Shown here one piece after another: positions 11,897 through 21,020 of a DNA stretch of 64,000 bases. The DNA comes from Paracoccus sp. (in: a-proteobacteria) (lineage in GTDB: Bacteria > Pseudomonadota > Alphaproteobacteria > Rhodobacterales > Rhodobacteraceae), in assembly GCF_030538655.1 (NCBI RefSeq), contig NZ_JAUNTO010000007.1, forward strand, positions 1-64,000. The letters run 5' to 3'. The notes under the pieces were generated by a model. The model made no database searches and had not been told where the DNA came from. It was given only the letters and a program-made list of their open reading frames with translations. The translations under genes and the position numbers were made by a program. Within the stretch, counting starts at the first letter, position 1. Every line of letters begins with the position of its first letter.

Positions 11897-12253
11897 ATGT
11901 TCGACCCTATGACGCTGAAGTATGATGCCTCTGGCCTGATTCCCGCCATCGCGCAGGACAAAACGGGCGATGTGCTGATGATGGCTTGGATGAACGCACA
12001 AGCCGTCGCGCGGACATTGGAAACCGGGCATGTCACCTATTGGTCGCGCTCGCGGCAGGCATTCTGGGTCAAGGGCGAAAGCAGCGGGCATGTGCAGCGG
12101 CTGGTTGAACTGCGGGTCGATTGCGACCGCGATTGCCTGTTGCTGATCGTCGAGCAGAGCGGGCCTGCCTGCCACACCAACCGGCGGTCGTGTTTCTATA
12201 CCGCCATCCGCGAGGGGGCCGAGGTGGAAATTCTGACGCCCGTGGCCGACTAA
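11897..12253 (+). CDS. hisI: Phosphoribosyl-AMP cyclohydrolase HisI
   Basis: A 118-residue HisI, which opens the purine ring of phosphoribosyl-AMP in histidine synthesis. Family motifs: LMMAWMNAQAVARTLETG, YWSRSRQAFWVKGESSGH and the metal-binding cysteines in VDCDRDCLLL and GPACHT, then RSCFY. It is the stand-alone cyclohydrolase without the HisE domain, as usual in alphaproteobacteria. Start ATG 11897 follows AAAGGAAAGCCG; an earlier ATG at 11873 would add eight non-conserved residues. No other his gene is nearby. Confidence 0.95.
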   Translation: MFDPMTLKYDASGLIPAIAQDKTGDVLMMAWMNAQAVARTLETGHVTYWSRSRQAFWVKGESSGHVQRLVELRVDCDRDCLLLIVEQSGPACHTNRRSCFYTAIREGAEVEILTPVAD

Positions 12254-12259
12254 GCATTC

Positions 12260-12288
12260 TTGACTTGAAAGGGCGAATCCGGCATATA
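12260..12288 (+). promoter_or_regulatory. Probable promoter of rplU-rpmA
   Basis: TTGACT, 17 bases, then CATATA, close to the sigma-70 consensus, just behind the hisI stop codon and about 140 bases before rplU. Inferred from pattern and position. Confidence 0.45.
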
Positions 12289-12294
12289 CACGTA

Positions 12295-12333
12295 ACCGGC
12301 CGGGCATTTGCCCTTGGCCGGTGCGTTATTTTC
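12295..12333 (+). promoter_or_regulatory. Leader hairpin upstream of rplU
   Basis: A two-part stem, ACCGGCC pairing with GGCCGGT and inside it GGGC with GCCC, followed by GCGTTATTTTC. It lies between the probable promoter and rplU. It could be an attenuator of the ribosomal protein operon, or the terminator of hisI if the promoter call is wrong. Confidence 0.45.
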
Positions 12334-12425
12334 AACACCACCCTTTGATCTGGGTGCGCTGTCCGTGGCAATGAACGCCTGCAATCGTCAGGGGCCAAAG
12401 GGCGCGGCAATGGAAGGATAAGCGG

Positions 12426-12803
12426 ATGTTTGCGGTTCTGAAAACCGGCGGCAAGCAATACAAAGTGCAGGCGGGCGATGTGCTGCGCGTGGAAAAACTG
12501 GCGGCTGAGGCTGGCGACAAGGTCCAGTTCAACGACATTCTGATGGTCGGCAGCACGCTGGGCGCACCCTTGGTCGATGGTGCCTGTGTGCAGGCCGAGG
12601 TCGTTGATCAGATCAAGGCGGATAAGGTCATCACCTTTGTAAAGCGCCGCCGCAAGCACTCCAGCCAGCGGACCCGTGGTCACCGTCAGCAACTGACGCT
12701 GATCCGCGTCACCGATGTGCTGGACAAAGGCGCGGACAAGACCGGCGTCAAGGCCGCAGTTGGTGCGCGCACCCGCGACACCGCCACCGAAACCAAAGCC
12801 TAA
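12426..12803 (+). CDS. rplU: 50S ribosomal protein L21
   Basis: A 125-residue bL21 protein of the large ribosomal subunit. The diagnostic start FAVLKTGGKQYKVQAGDVLRV and the RNA-binding segment FVKRRRKHSSQRTRGHRQ are present. A Lys/Ala/Thr-rich C-terminal extension of about 25 residues is common in alphaproteobacteria. A GGAAGGA ribosome binding site precedes the ATG. It forms an operon with rpmA, 15 bases downstream, preceded by a leader of about 140 bases containing a hairpin. Confidence 0.98.
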   Translation: MFAVLKTGGKQYKVQAGDVLRVEKLAAEAGDKVQFNDILMVGSTLGAPLVDGACVQAEVVDQIKADKVITFVKRRRKHSSQRTRGHRQQLTLIRVTDVLDKGADKTGVKAAVGARTRDTATETKA

Positions 12804-12818
12804 GAAGGACCAGAAGAT

Positions 12819-13091
12819 ATGGCACATAAAAAAGCAGGCGGTTCCTCGCGCAACGGTCGCGATTCCGCGGGCCGCCGTCTGGGGGTCAAGCTGTTCGGCG
12901 GGCAGGAAGCCATCGCCGGTAACATCATCGTTCGTCAGCGCGGCACCAAATGGTGGCCGGGGGCCAACGTCGGCATGGGCAAGGATCACACCCTGTTCGC
13001 ACTGGCCGACGGTCAGGTGACCTTCCGCAAGGGCCTGAAAGGCCGCACCTTTATTTCGGTGACTCCGGCCACGATTGAGGCTGCCGAGTAA
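12819..13091 (+). CDS. rpmA: 50S ribosomal protein L27
   Basis: A 90-residue bL27 protein, located near the peptidyl transferase centre. The sequence [20 protein letters not shown] is the typical unprocessed N-terminus, followed by [10 protein letters not shown] and [17 protein letters not shown] precedes the start. It ends the rplU-rpmA operon, followed by a strong terminator. In many relatives a GNAT gene and obgE follow; here the GNAT gene is present but obgE is not. Confidence 0.98.
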   Translation: MAHKKAGGSSRNGRDSAGRRLGVKLFGGQEAIAGNIIVRQRGTKWWPGANVGMGKDHTLFALADGQVTFRKGLKGRTFISVTPATIEAAE

Positions 13092-13122
13092 GCCGGTCTT
13101 AACACATCAGTGTTACAGCAGG

Positions 13123-13146
13123 GGACCGGCACTGCCGGTCCTTTTT
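13123..13146 (+). terminator. Rho-independent terminator of rplU-rpmA
   Basis: A perfect eight-base-pair stem (GGACCGGC / GCCGGTCC) with a three-base loop followed by TTTTTGCTTTT. A smaller hairpin (TAACAC / GTGTTA) lies just before it at 13100-13115. Confidence 0.88.
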
Positions 13147-13208
13147 GCTTTTGCTCTGGTCGGTGAAGGGGACGTCGGCCTGAGCAACGAAAAAGGGAGA
13201 TGCAGACG

Positions 13209-13748
13209 ATGCTGGCCATCAAGGAACAGCAGACCATCCGCACGGAACGCTTTGTTCTGCGCCCGTTGCGCATTTCGGATGTGGGGCTGATTGCGCATTA
13301 CACTGCTGACCGGCGTGTGGCTGAAGGGACGCGGGCGATTCCGCATCCGCTGCCGCCCGGTGCATCGGAAGCCTTTGTCAAACGCGCTATGTCGCCCGAG
13401 CGTAGTGAAGATGTCTGGGCCATCGACGGATCAGAACATAATCTGACCGAGGTTCTGGGCGTCGTTTCCCTGACCCGGATGGAGGGGGCGCAGTCCGAGC
13501 TGGGCTTTTGGATTGGTGCTGGTTTCTGGAATACCGGCTTTGCGACCGAGGCGGTGGCAGCTTTGGTCGAGCTCAACCCGCATGGCGCGCGCACCCTGTT
13601 TGCCGAGGCGTTTCAGGATAACCCCGGCTCGGCGCGTGTGTTAACGAATTGCGGCTTTGAGTATCTGGGCGATGCTGAAAGCTGGTCGGTTGCCCGTGCT
13701 GCGCGCGTGCCAACCTGGACCTATCTGCGCAAAATGAGTGGCGTCTAA
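13209..13748 (+). CDS. GNAT family N-acetyltransferase (RimJ/RimL-like)
   Basis: A 179-residue GNAT acetyltransferase of the RimJ/RimL/SpeG branch, which transfers acetyl from acetyl-CoA to an amine. TERFVLRPLRISD at the N-terminus, the LGFWIGAGFWNTGFATEAV acetyl-CoA pyrophosphate loop and the NPGSARVLTNCGFEYLG helix are visible. The ATG at 13209 is preferred because AAAAGGGAG lies nine bases upstream, whereas the ATG at 13200 touches that site. The gene sits behind rpmA, a position conserved in Rhodobacteraceae. The substrate is unknown. Confidence 0.88.
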   Translation: MLAIKEQQTIRTERFVLRPLRISDVGLIAHYTADRRVAEGTRAIPHPLPPGASEAFVKRAMSPERSEDVWAIDGSEHNLTEVLGVVSLTRMEGAQSELGFWIGAGFWNTGFATEAVAALVELNPHGARTLFAEAFQDNPGSARVLTNCGFEYLGDAESWSVARAARVPTWTYLRKMSGV

Positions 13749-13776
13749 GCAGGCAGGACGACCGGCGCGGTTCCTA

Positions 13777-14553
13777 TTACGCGGGCTGTCCTATGGCCTG
13801 AATAAAACGCAGCCCTTCGGCATCCAGCCAGGCGGCTGTCAAAATACCGCTGCGCCACGCCCCGGTATCCACGGCAATCCGGCCCGATTCGGCAAATGGG
13901 TTGGGGCTGATAACGTGCCCGTGCCCGATCCAGCAGCCGTCGCCGCGCAGTTTGGCCGTAAAATCAGCCCGCCCCCACAGCAAATCATGATCTTTTTGCC
14001 GGTCTAGCCCGCGCGACGGATCTGCTGCGGCGTGAACTGCGGCAAGATCCGGTTCGCCGTGCCAGATCAACGGCAGGCTGTTCAGCCATTCATATTGTTC
14101 CACGGGCATATTGCGGCGCAGCTCTTGTGCGGCCAGCCGCGGTCTGTCCAGCAGGTCGGTGATGTGATACGATTTCAATGTGGCGGCTGCGCCATGGCGA
14201 AGCCAGCGGCGTCCCTGAACCGGGTCGGCCAGAAAATCCAGCAGCATCCGTTCGTGATTGCCCATAAGGCAGGTCCAGCGATCCGGCGCAGCGCGGGTTT
14301 TCGCCATCAGCCGGGCAATGATATGCGCACTGTCAGGCCCCCGGTCGATCATGTCACCCAGAACCACGATCCGCGCCAAATGATAGCCGGGCTGAGCAGC
14401 GATTTTGGCAAGCAAACTGTCCAGCAAATCCAGCCGCCCGTGAATATCCCCGATCAGGCAGACAGGCTGCCCAGGGCGGGGCAGGGGCACCGTCCAGATA
14501 TCAGGTGCGGAACCTGCGCCCGATATCAGCCGGTTGAGCAGATTGCCGATCAT
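13777..14553 (-). CDS. Metallophosphoesterase (serine/threonine phosphatase type)
   Basis: A protein of about 258 residues with all motifs of calcineurin-like phosphoesterases: GDIHGR, GDMIDRGPDS, GNHERML and GHGH near the C-terminus, which bind two metal ions. It resembles bacterial PrpA / diadenosine tetraphosphatase-like Ser/Thr phosphatases. The start at 14553 (MIGNLLNRL) matches family length; the frame stays open upstream without support. It lies directly downstream of the TPR lipoprotein gene on the same strand, so it may be transcribed with the polysaccharide genes. Confidence 0.88.
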   Translation of the reverse strand: MIGNLLNRLISGAGSAPDIWTVPLPRPGQPVCLIGDIHGRLDLLDSLLAKIAAQPGYHLARIVVLGDMIDRGPDSAHIIARLMAKTRAAPDRWTCLMGNHERMLLDFLADPVQGRRWLRHGAAATLKSYHITDLLDRPRLAAQELRRNMPVEQYEWLNSLPLIWHGEPDLAAVHAAADPSRGLDRQKDHDLLWGRADFTAKLRGDGCWIGHGHVISPNPFAESGRIAVDTGAWRSGILTAAWLDAEGLRFIQAIGQPA

Positions 14554-14617
14554 GCTGCGGTGCGGGATGCCGTGGGTTCTTCCTTGGCATCCCCCGCTGA
14601 TTTCAGGCGACCAAGGA

Positions 14618-17095
14618 TCATTGCCCGGCTTCGCTGTCGGTTGCATCCGTTTCGGTCTGAGCACCGTCCGTGCCGTCGAGTACTGCAAGCGCCTCGCGCG
14701 CTTCGGCCATTTGTGGCAGGTCGCGGTCGCCGGCCAGTTCCAGCGCGGTGGTCAGGCTGGCCCGCGCGGCCTCGGTCTGGCCAAGCCGTGCCTGCGTCAT
14801 GCCTAGATGAAAACGAACCAGCGGATCTTGCGGCAAACCCTCAACCGCACGTTCCAGATAGGGCAAGCCTTCTTCGGCGTTGTTGTTCAGATAGGCGATC
14901 CAGCCATAAGTATCCTGAAACGGTGGAACCGTCGTGCCACGCAACCGCTGTGCGGCAGCCGTCGCACGCGCCAGACTTTCGGGGTCGCGCCGCCATGTCG
15001 CCAGCAGGCTGGCGACATTATTGGCCAGAACCGTGTCGGCGGGATTGGCGGCATAAAGCCGTTCATAGATTGCCAGCGCGTCGTCAACCTGACCGTCACG
15101 TTCCAGAACCGAAGCGTGGATCATATTCAGGCGGGCATCTTCGGGCATCCGCGACAGTGCCTCGGTCAGCAGGCTGTTGGCATCGTCCGTGCGCCCTTGC
15201 GCGATCAACTGCCCATAAAGCAGTTGCACCGGGCCGGGGGCCTGCGGATTCGCCGCGATCACGTCGCGCAGAACCTGTTCTGCCTCGGCTGGCTTGCCCT
15301 CGGACAGAAGCAGGCCAGAGTTAATCAACTGAAGCTCGGCGTCGTCAGGTGTTTCCGCCAGCAGACCATCCAGATAGCTGCGTGCTTCGGTGGTTTGTCC
15401 GGCCATAACGCGCGCACGGATCAGTGACAGAACCGCTGCACGATTGCCCTGACCTTCATCGGCGCGCTGCTGCATCAGCGCCAGACCTTCGTCCACGCGT
15501 CCCTGCCGCAGCATGGCTTCGCTGCGCAGTGCGCTGGCGGCGGATTGTGCGGCGACATCGGCCTGAATCGCTTCAAGCTGGGCGGCGATCTCAGTCACCC
15601 GGGCCCATGCCTGATCCTCGACCGCCATGCGTCCGGCGGTTGTCAGCAGGGCAACGTTAGACGGGTTGTTGCGCAGCGCATCCTCGATCACGGTGCGTGC
15701 GGCGGCGCGACGGTTATCCTGAATCAAGAACGCGGCATAGCGCAGCGATGTTTCGGGCGCTGCCGTGGAAATATCCACGGCCGAGGCCAGTGTTTCACCC
15801 ATAAGCTGGCGGTTTCCAGCGCGTTCATAGGCGGTTGCCAGCAGGTTCAGTGTGTCCAGATCGCGCGGAGCCTGATCCAGCGCGCGGCGCAATTCGGTGA
15901 TCGCCTCGTTGGCGCGACCATTGTTCATCAAGGATTCGGCCTTGACGCGCAGGGCAAAGATATTGGTCGCGTCGGCTTCGAGCACCTCTTGCACCAGACG
16001 GTCGGCCTCTTCGGTCTGGCCCTGATTCAGCAACATTCCGGCCAACATGGCGCGCAGGCGGTTGCTTTGTGGCGAAGGCTGGGTGTTCGTCAGCGTGGTG
16101 CGCAGCAGTTCCGTTGCCTCGTCGCGTTGGCCCAGATTGAACATGTAATAGGCACGCATCGAATCATAAAGCTGGCGCGCGGTTTCGTCGGTTGCGTTGG
16201 AGGACAGGCGTTCAGCTTCGGTCAGTGCAGCCTGGGTGCCACGATAGCGTTCCATGAACTCAATCAGCCCCATGCTGGCGTCGGAACCGTCTTCGCCCTC
16301 GTCCGCCATGCGGCGCCAGACCTGTTCGGCCTGATCCAGCTGATTTTTGGATACATACCACGCCGCCTGAGTCGCCATGACTTGTGTGTTGTCGGGGAAA
16401 TGTCCGATCATCCATTGCAGATGGGCTTCGGTCGCAACATCGTCATCACCACGGCTGAGCAGCCCCAGTTTGAGCATCGCCGGTTCAAGCGACTCGGGTT
16501 CGGCGGCGATCAGCGCGTCGGCCATTTCCAGCGCCTCGGCCTGCTGATCGTTTTCGACGTAATACGAGGCCAAAAGCCGCAGAAGCGTCAGATTGGCCGG
16601 ATCGTCGGCCAGTTTGGCCCGCACACGCTCAACCACTTCGGCCAGTGCGGCATTGTCGCGGGCCAGCGCGGCCCGACGATAATCCAGCGCCAGAATGATT
16701 GTTTCCAGTTCGGGATTGCCTGGTTCCAGCCGCTCGGCCTCGCGGCCGTGGCGTTCGGCTTCGTCCCAATTGCCCAGAGTAATCGCCATATCCGCAAGCT
16801 GGCGGCGGATAACGGCGTCCTGCGGATACTGTTCAGCCAGCCGCAGCAGTTGCGAATACCCCCCGCGCGCATCTCCTCGTTGGATCAGCACATCGGCCAA
16901 TTGTTTGCGTGCTGCGTAATGTGCACCATCATAGCGGAACACGTTCCGCAATTCGACGGCGGCCCGGTCAAGGTCGCCCGCCTCAAGCAGGGCCATGGCA
17001 GACTGATAGTAACGCTCGGCCTTGTCCTTTGAGCTTTCGCAGGCAGCAAGAGCCAACGTGGCGGTTAACGCAAGAACAAGACGAGAGGGGCGCAT
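14618..17095 (-). CDS. TPR-repeat lipoprotein (PrsT-like)
   Basis: An 825-residue lipoprotein with a signal peptide ending in LALAAC (Cys about residue 19), followed by tandem tetratricopeptide repeats to the C-terminus (for example YYQSAMALLEAGDLDRAAVEL and LYAANPADTVLANNVASLLA). The last 25 residues are acidic. Size, lipid anchor and repeat layout resemble PrsT, the TPR lipoprotein of exopolysaccharide/exosortase loci. It stands next to a sugar transferase and near Wzz-, kinase- and ExeA-like genes, which supports a role in polysaccharide assembly or export. It is separated from the upstream sugar transferase by a strong terminator, so it has its own promoter. Confidence 0.85.
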   Translation of the reverse strand: MRPSRLVLALTATLALAACESSKDKAERYYQSAMALLEAGDLDRAAVELRNVFRYDGAHYAARKQLADVLIQRGDARGGYSQLLRLAEQYPQDAVIRRQLADMAITLGNWDEAERHGREAERLEPGNPELETIILALDYRRAALARDNAALAEVVERVRAKLADDPANLTLLRLLASYYVENDQQAEALEMADALIAAEPESLEPAMLKLGLLSRGDDDVATEAHLQWMIGHFPDNTQVMATQAAWYVSKNQLDQAEQVWRRMADEGEDGSDASMGLIEFMERYRGTQAALTEAERLSSNATDETARQLYDSMRAYYMFNLGQRDEATELLRTTLTNTQPSPQSNRLRAMLAGMLLNQGQTEEADRLVQEVLEADATNIFALRVKAESLMNNGRANEAITELRRALDQAPRDLDTLNLLATAYERAGNRQLMGETLASAVDISTAAPETSLRYAAFLIQDNRRAAARTVIEDALRNNPSNVALLTTAGRMAVEDQAWARVTEIAAQLEAIQADVAAQSAASALRSEAMLRQGRVDEGLALMQQRADEGQGNRAAVLSLIRARVMAGQTTEARSYLDGLLAETPDDAELQLINSGLLLSEGKPAEAEQVLRDVIAANPQAPGPVQLLYGQLIAQGRTDDANSLLTEALSRMPEDARLNMIHASVLERDGQVDDALAIYERLYAANPADTVLANNVASLLATWRRDPESLARATAAAQRLRGTTVPPFQDTYGWIAYLNNNAEEGLPYLERAVEGLPQDPLVRFHLGMTQARLGQTEAARASLTTALELAGDRDLPQMAEAREALAVLDGTDGAQTETDATDSEAGQ

Positions 17096-17177
17096 CGAAA
17101 ACTCCTGAAGCGACTAAGCACGTCGTTTATATGGTGGTATTTCGCTTGTGTGTCACGTCAGGGGTGAACAAGACGTG

Positions 17178-17214
17178 AAAAAAGGCGGCTGTTCGTATGG
17201 GAACAGCCGCCTTT
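17178..17214 (-). terminator. Rho-independent terminator of the sugar transferase gene
   Basis: A perfect 14-base-pair stem (AAAGGCGGCTGTTC and its complement) with a six-base loop. On the minus strand it is followed by a run of T. It lies 18 bases past the stop codon of the sugar transferase. Confidence 0.92.
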
Positions 17215-17232
17215 CACCAGATTGTGATTGCC

Positions 17233-18051
17233 TTAGTGGCCCGTTCCGCGCAGCACGACCCGGACGGTGGCAAACAGAATCGACAGATCGGTCATGAACG
17301 ACAGATTGCGATCATATTCTTCGTCATACCACGCACGCTCGGAAAAGCGGGTTTCGTTGCGGTCGGACACCTGCCACAGGCCGGTGATGCCGGGGCGCAG
17401 GCGGTAATAGGCGCTGCCCGGATACATCTCTTTTTGCGACACCATCATCGGGCGCGGCCCGACCAGGCTCATATCGCCTTTGAACACGTTGAAAAGCTGC
17501 GGCAATTCGTCCAGAGAGGTTTTGCGCAGAATACGCCCGATCCGGGTGATGCGCGGGTCATCCAGCAGCTTTTGCTTGGTCAGCCACTGTTCGCGCAGGA
17601 TCGGGTTTTCGCGCAGATAGGCGTCCAGCCGTGCGTCGGCGTCATGCACCATCGTCCGCAGTTTCCAGATCCGGTAAACCTTGCCGCCGCGTCCGATCCG
17701 GTCCTGACTGTAGAACGGCTTGCCGCCGTCACGGGCCACCAGCAGCGCCATAAAGGCAACCACCGGCAGAACAATCGGCAGCGACAGCAGAATCAGGAAT
17801 ACATCCAGCGCACGCTTGATCCCGCGGCGGTAGATGTTGCTTTGCGCGTCATCATCCTGCTGAGGACCGGCCGTAAAGGCCATCGCGCCGCCGCCAGCTC
17901 GCGACATCAGCGGGCGACCATGCAGGCCCGAATCCGGCAAGCGATTCGTGGCAGCAGAGCGGCGATCATCCGACGTGATCGAGATGAATGCCTCAGACCC
18001 TTGCTGACGCAAGGTTTTCTTCATGGGGTGGGTAATGCCAAATGTGGGCAT
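17233..18051 (-). CDS. Undecaprenyl-phosphate sugar phosphotransferase (exopolysaccharide)
   Basis: A polyprenol-phosphate sugar-1-phosphate transferase that starts assembly of an exopolysaccharide repeat unit. A variable N-terminal region is followed by the RGIKRALDVFLILLSLPIVLP membrane helix and then the cytosolic catalytic core. Core motifs are FYSQDRIGRGGKVYRIWKLRTM, KTSLDELPQLFNVFKGDMS, LVGPRP and RPGITGLWQV. It belongs to the short ExoY-like class without the large PglD-type multi-helix domain. The N-terminus is uncertain: the frame is open to a GTG at 18126, and ATGs occur at 18051 and 18024; none has a clear ribosome binding site. Confidence 0.9.
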   Translation of the reverse strand: MPTFGITHPMKKTLRQQGSEAFISITSDDRRSAATNRLPDSGLHGRPLMSRAGGGAMAFTAGPQQDDDAQSNIYRRGIKRALDVFLILLSLPIVLPVVAFMALLVARDGGKPFYSQDRIGRGGKVYRIWKLRTMVHDADARLDAYLRENPILREQWLTKQKLLDDPRITRIGRILRKTSLDELPQLFNVFKGDMSLVGPRPMMVSQKEMYPGSAYYRLRPGITGLWQVSDRNETRFSERAWYDEEYDRNLSFMTDLSILFATVRVVLRGTGH

Positions 18052-18487
18052 GGGTACATCCGAACTTATTACAAACGACTTCGAACTGTTGTTCACAGCA
18101 TACTCCCGCACCAAGCTACTCGTCACGTGGAATGTCAGTTCAGTCCAACTTGCTTCGACGCATGGTTAACACATTGATGGCGGATTGTAATGCACTTGCA
18201 GCATTGCGGGCCATGCATAGGCGGAAAACCACCGTTGCATAATTTGCGAATGCATGGGTGAACTCGTTCGCCATCAACATGTTGCGCGGAATGGCTGTTC
18301 ATGGTAGCGCGCAACTCAACTTAAGGGTGATTTTGCACAAGCTGGTGATGTCGAAAGATTAAAGTTTACGGATATGATACTTGTCGGTGAACTGCCCAAC
18401 GGGTATGAGGCGTGGGCGCGCGGCCCGGCATGGGCGGCGAATTGCACGGCAGGCAGTCATGTCCATAACCATGAACGGGCCGAGTTG
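18052..18487. other. Divergent intergenic region of the polysaccharide genes
   Basis: About 430 bases between the divergent sugar transferase and ATPase genes. They are more AT-rich than the neighbours, with several TTAA motifs, as expected of a regulatory region driving both directions. I could not define a firm promoter or operator. Part of the left side may be coding if the sugar transferase starts at 18126. Confidence 0.4.
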
Positions 18488-19381
18488 ATGAGTAATGAAA
18501 TCGATATTTACACAACGCACTTCGGGCTGACTCACCGCCCGTTCAATCTGGTGCCCGACCCTGATTTTTTATTCTGGGGGCCGGCGCATCGCCGCGCCTT
18601 CTCTATTCTTGAGTATGGTATTCTGACCAAGGCACCGATCACGCTGTTGACCGGCGATGTCGGCGCGGGCAAGACCACGCTGCTGCGCCATCTGTTGCGG
18701 GTCATAGATCAGGATGTGCGCATCGGCCTCGTCTCGAACGCGCATGGCCAGCCTGACCAGTTGCTGCGTTGGGTGCTGCACGCGCTGGATGTGAACACCA
18801 GCGCGGAACAATCTTATGTCGATCTGTTCTCGCAGTTGCAGAATTTCATCATCGCCGAATACGCCGCCGGCCGCCGTGTCGTGCTGATCTTTGACGAGGC
18901 GCAGAACCTTGGCCGTGATGCCCTGGAAGAGCTGCGGATGCTAACCAATATCAACTCGGAAAAAGACGAGTTGCTGCAACTGATTCTGGTCGGCCAGCCC
19001 GAGTTGCGCGACATCGTGCGCCGCCCCGATATGACCCAGTTCGCACAGCGCGTCGCCGCCGGTTTCCATATCGGCCCCATGACCGAAAGCGTTGTGCGCG
19101 ACTATATCGGCCACCGTCTGACGGTTGCGGGCGGGTCGCCCGATCTGTTCACGCCGGGCGCCTGCGCCGCGATCCATGCTCATACGGGCGGGGTGCCGCG
19201 TCTGGTCAACCAGTTGTGTGATCTGTCGCTTGTCTATGCCTTCACAGCCGAGGCTGCGACCGTTACTGAGGACACCGTAAACGAGGTTATCGACGACGGC
19301 GTGTTCTTTGGCGGCGGGCTTGCCAGTGGTGAACCGCTGCGTGTCATCAATCCTGTCCCCCGCTCGAGTATTGTCCAGTGA
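18488..19381 (+). CDS. ExeA-like AAA ATPase of the polysaccharide locus
   Basis: A 297-residue AAA+ ATPase of the ExeA / XrtA-associated type. The N-terminal HFGLTHRPFNLVPDPDFLFW motif is diagnostic; Walker A is TGDVGAGKTTLL and Walker B is VLIFDEAQNL, followed by the ELRMLTNINSEKDELLQLILVGQPEL sensor region. No peptidoglycan-binding domain is present. Such ATPases accompany Wzz-type proteins in exosortase-linked and other exopolysaccharide loci. The ATG at 18488 fits the family start; upstream codons in frame are not conserved. It overlaps the next gene by four bases (GTGA). Confidence 0.9.
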   Translation: MSNEIDIYTTHFGLTHRPFNLVPDPDFLFWGPAHRRAFSILEYGILTKAPITLLTGDVGAGKTTLLRHLLRVIDQDVRIGLVSNAHGQPDQLLRWVLHALDVNTSAEQSYVDLFSQLQNFIIAEYAAGRRVVLIFDEAQNLGRDALEELRMLTNINSEKDELLQLILVGQPELRDIVRRPDMTQFAQRVAAGFHIGPMTESVVRDYIGHRLTVAGGSPDLFTPGACAAIHAHTGGVPRLVNQLCDLSLVYAFTAEAATVTEDTVNEVIDDGVFFGGGLASGEPLRVINPVPRSSIVQ

Positions 19382-21003
19382 TCCAGGAAGTCCGGTTCTA
19401 TTTTTCGCTGTTTCTCCGGCGAATCCACTATTTTATTCTGCTGACGGTGCTTGGTGCGGCGATCGGGATAAGCTTTGCGATGGTCCTGCCGCCCGAATAC
19501 ATGGCGCGCGCCCGGCTGGTCGTCGAATCCGAACAGATCCCCGATGATCTGGCCGCCTCGACGGTCCACACCCGCGCGCTTGAGCAGTTGCAGATCATCC
19601 AGCAGCGCATTCTGTCGCGCGACAACATGCTGGATATGGCCAACCGGATGAACATCTATGCCGAACGTCAGCGCAATCCCGAAACGGCATTGCGCCCGGA
19701 CGAGATCGTGCAGGATATGCGCGACCGTATTCAGATGACGATCAGCGGTGGTGCCCCGGCCGGGCGCAATGCCACCTCTCTCACGACGGTGCAGGTCGGC
19801 TTTGTCGCCCCAAGCGGGCAGATGGCCGCTGCCGTCACGAACGAAATCGTGACGTTGATTCTGGATGAAAACGTGCGGATGCGCACCGGCGTCAGCGGCC
19901 AGACGTTGCAATTTTTCGCTCAGGAAGTGCAGCGGCTCGACCGCGAACTGGCGGACCGCCGTTCCCGGATCGTGGCGTTCCAGGAACAGAACAAAGAGGC
20001 GATGCCCGACAGCCTGGAATTCCGGCGCACTCAGTATTCCAATGCGCAGGCACGCCTGCTGCAACTGGAAACGCAAGAGCAGGCGCTGGTGTCGCGTCGC
20101 GACAGCATCCGGGCGCTGTTTGATGCGACAGGACAGTATCAGACCACGGGGAATGCGGAAAACATGACGCCCGAGGCGCGCGAACTGGCCCGCCTGCGCG
20201 AACGCTATGCGGGCGCCACCGGGGGCACCAGCGTGGATAACCCGCGTGTGCGGGTGTTGCGTGAACGTATCGCGTCACTGGAAGAAATTGTCGCCCAGCA
20301 AGATGCCGATGCCGCCGCCGCTGCCGGTGCGGCGCTGCCAGAAGGCACGCCGATGACTCCGGTCGATATTCAGATTGCCGATCTGGACACGCAGATTCGC
20401 GGTATGCAGACAGAAAAGCAGCGCCTTGAAAGCGATATTGAGCGATTGGGCCAGACGATTGAGGCGACGCCGGCCAATGCGGTGGCGCTGGAAACGCTTC
20501 AGCGCGATTACGATAACGTGCGCACGCAATATGACCGCGCCGTATCGAACCGCGCCCGCGCCGAAACCGGCGACCTGATCGAGGCGCTGTCCAAGGGTGA
20601 ACGGATTTCCATCGTGGAACAGGCCGTCCCGCCCGAACAGCCCTTCCGACCCAATCGCAAACGTCTGGTGGCGGCGGGTGTCGGTGGCGGCATGTTGCTG
20701 GGCTTTGCCCTGATCGCCCTGCTGGAACTGCTGAACAATTCGATCCGCCGCCCGGTTGACATCGTGAACCGGCTGGACATCGTGCCGCTGGCCTCGCTGT
20801 CCTATATACGCACGCGGGGCGAGATCGCGCGCCGCAAGATGATGTTCGCGGGCATTGCCGCGGTGATCGTCATCGGTATTCCGTTGGGATTGTGGCTGAT
20901 TAACGAATATTTCACGCCGCTGGATATATTGCTGGAAAAAGTCATGGACAAACTGCCGTTCCGTTCGGCGCTGTCCGACCTGCCGGGCAACATCAAGGTC
21001 TAA
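19378..21003 (+). CDS. Wzz-type polysaccharide chain-length determinant
   Basis: A 541-residue inner-membrane protein of the Wzz/GNVR class. One transmembrane helix lies near residues 18-37, followed by a long periplasmic coiled coil (about residues 150-410), then a C-terminal pair of helices with the family PPEQPFRPNRKRLVAAG motif before the second helix and another hydrophobic segment (MMFAGIAAVIVIGIPLGLW). Such proteins set polymer length together with a BY-kinase. The GTG start overlaps the ATPase stop, and the kinase follows after 17 bases, so the three genes form one operon. Confidence 0.92.
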   Translation: MIQEVRFYFSLFLRRIHYFILLTVLGAAIGISFAMVLPPEYMARARLVVESEQIPDDLAASTVHTRALEQLQIIQQRILSRDNMLDMANRMNIYAERQRNPETALRPDEIVQDMRDRIQMTISGGAPAGRNATSLTTVQVGFVAPSGQMAAAVTNEIVTLILDENVRMRTGVSGQTLQFFAQEVQRLDRELADRRSRIVAFQEQNKEAMPDSLEFRRTQYSNAQARLLQLETQEQALVSRRDSIRALFDATGQYQTTGNAENMTPEARELARLRERYAGATGGTSVDNPRVRVLRERIASLEEIVAQQDADAAAAAGAALPEGTPMTPVDIQIADLDTQIRGMQTEKQRLESDIERLGQTIEATPANAVALETLQRDYDNVRTQYDRAVSNRARAETGDLIEALSKGERISIVEQAVPPEQPFRPNRKRLVAAGVGGGMLLGFALIALLELLNNSIRRPVDIVNRLDIVPLASLSYIRTRGEIARRKMMFAGIAAVIVIGIPLGLWLINEYFTPLDILLEKVMDKLPFRSALSDLPGNIKV

Positions 21004-21020
21004 GCGGAAAGGACCATATC

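Noticed and set aside
13100..13115. TAACAC / GTGTTA palindrome as an operator
   Set aside because: It lies between the rpmA stop and its terminator, so it is more likely part of the mRNA 3' structure.
16590..16870. Small minus-strand and plus-strand frames inside the TPR gene
   Set aside because: They are shadows of the repeat-rich TPR coding sequence without start signals.
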